From the NCBI GenBank assembly GCA_947365245.1, contig CANAWG010000018.1, positions 1 through 50,136 on the forward strand: DNA of 50,136 nt, given 5' to 3'. This document shows positions 49,331 through 50,136 of the stretch, one piece after another; the first letter of the stretch is position 1, and every line of letters begins with the position of its first letter. The notes under the pieces were generated by a model. That model did not search any database. It worked only from the letters and a program-made list of their open reading frames with translations, and was not told where the DNA came from. Position numbers and translations under genes: made by a program. Source of the stretch: an uncultured Oscillibacter sp. Lineage in GTDB: Bacteria > Bacillota > Clostridia > Oscillospirales > Oscillospiraceae.

Positions 49331-49561
49331 ATGACACTGGATCTGCTGCCCCTGGGCCAGGAGGCCGTCATTACCGCCGTGGGCGGCGAGGGGGCCCTGC
49401 GCTGCCGTCTGCTGGACATGGGGCTGATCCCCAGGACCGCCATCCGGGTGGAGAAAGTCGCCCCCCTGGGGGATCCCATCGAGCTGCGGGTGCGGGGCTA
49501 CGCCCTGTCCCTGCGGAAAGAGGACGCCCGAAACATTCAGGTGGAGGTGCGTGAGGTATGA
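49331..49561 (+). CDS. feoA: Ferrous iron transport protein A
   Basis: 76-aa SH3-like cytosolic protein that supports FeoB. Pattern LDLLPLGQEAVITAVGGEGALRCRLLDMGLIPRTAIRVEKVAPLGDPIELRVRGYALSLRKEDARNIQV (broken by family positions GLIPGT-like and GDP) is typical. Start with GGAGGG 8 nt upstream; overlaps feoB by ATGA. Confidence 0.93.
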   Translation: MTLDLLPLGQEAVITAVGGEGALRCRLLDMGLIPRTAIRVEKVAPLGDPIELRVRGYALSLRKEDARNIQVEVREV

Positions 49562-50136
49562 TTTTCGCCCTGGCCGGCAACCAAAACTGCGGCAAGACCA
49601 CCCTGTTCAACCAGCTCACCGGCTCCAACCAGCACGTGGGCAACTTCCCCGGCGTGACGGTGGACCAGAAATCCGGCACCGTCCGGGGGCAGAAGGACTG
49701 CACGGTGGTGGACCTGCCGGGCATCTACTCCATCCGGCCCTACACGCCGGAGGAGATCGTCACCCGGGACTTCATCCTGAACCAGCGGCCCGACGGCATC
49801 ATCAACATCGTGGACGCCACCAACATTGAGCGGAATCTGTACCTGACCCTCCAGCTGCTGGAGATGCGCATCCCCATGGTGCTGGCCCTGAACATGATGG
49901 ACGAGGTCACCGCCGGCGGCGGCACCATCGACGTCAAGGGGATGTCCGCCGCCCTGGGCATCCCGGTGGTCCCCATCTCCGCCGTGAAGAACCAGGGCGT
50001 GGAGGAGCTGATCCGCGTCGCCGTGGCCACCGCCCGGAGCAAGACCCTGCCGGCGGTGTACGACTTCTGCTCCCCCGGCCCGGTGCACCGCTGCATCCAC
50101 GCGGTGGTCCACCAGATCGAGGACCACGCCGAGGCC
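49558..50136 (+). CDS. feoB: Ferrous iron transport protein B (N-terminal GTPase part, cut by window edge)
   Basis: First 193 codons only; the membrane part lies beyond the right edge. G-domain motifs: G1 GNQNCGKTT (7-15), G2 region GNFPGVTVD, G3 DLPG (52-55), G4 NMMD (112-115), G5 SAVKN. FeoB imports Fe(II) with GTP-dependent control. Start overlaps the feoA stop (ATGA). Confidence 0.95.
   Translation, partial: MIFALAGNQNCGKTTLFNQLTGSNQHVGNFPGVTVDQKSGTVRGQKDCTVVDLPGIYSIRPYTPEEIVTRDFILNQRPDGIINIVDATNIERNLYLTLQLLEMRIPMVLALNMMDEVTAGGGTIDVKGMSAALGIPVVPISAVKNQGVEELIRVAVATARSKTLPAVYDFCSPGPVHRCIHAVVHQIEDHAEA

Overview
The window is a chromosomal segment of a high-GC Firmicute, most likely a gut Oscillospiraceae (relatives of Flavonifractor, Lawsonibacter, Oscillibacter and Intestinimonas). 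This is inferred from the S10-spc ribosomal gene order, the zinc-type S14, a WalR/WalK-YycH-YycI locus, a SigV/RsiV-like pair, an activator-type acyl-CoA dehydratase protein and CCA-encoding tRNA genes, all with strongly GC-biased codon use. Most of it is core genome. I see no prophage, integrase, IS transposase, CRISPR array or plasmid functions.

Layout. 1-10485 (minus strand) is the S10-spc ribosomal protein operon from rpsJ to the N-terminal part of secY, with a strong promoter and a hairpin-rich ~290-nt leader. It is interrupted by two unusual non-coding insertions, between rpsN and rpsH and between rplC and rpsJ. 10661-14125 holds an ECF-transporter S component, a GNAT acetyltransferase, a small acidic protein, and a three-gene unit (unknown protein, membrane-anchored EndA-like nuclease, DEDDh exonuclease). 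14154-18633 is a TetR-regulated MacAB-like efflux operon with an elaborate control region: a promoter buried in a 45-bp palindrome and a second promoter with MerR-type geometry. 18642-20119 is an ECF sigma/RsiV-like anti-sigma pair. 20251-23247 (minus) is a tandem acyl-CoA dehydratase activase, followed by a 167-bp MITE-like palindrome and queH.

24263-30319 (minus) is an eight-gene housekeeping run: DUF1385, prmC, a PspC protein, recA, recX, rimO, a helix-hairpin-helix protein and pgsA. 30332-33928 (minus) encodes a lipoprotein with FG-GAP-like repeats, a response regulator and a histidine kinase. 34172-36523 carries dapF, behind a leader that can fold into a three-tier helix, and a dicarboxylate/amino-acid:cation symporter. 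36612-42065 has an ADP-ribose-type NUDIX hydrolase and the walR-walK-yycH-yycI cell-wall stress operon. 42133-42904 has five tRNA genes (Gly, Arg, His, Gln, Lys), a strong terminator and a hairpin-rich repeat.

43098-47903 (minus) encodes a single 1,601-residue protein that joins an HD-type domain, a long helical-repeat region, a NadD-like nucleotidyltransferase domain, a GNAT-like segment and a phosphoribosyltransferase-like domain. This is the most interesting locus here. The window ends with a lipoprotein, a glyoxalase-I-like protein and the start of feoAB (ferrous iron uptake). All family calls come from reading motifs and lengths. No database search was possible.
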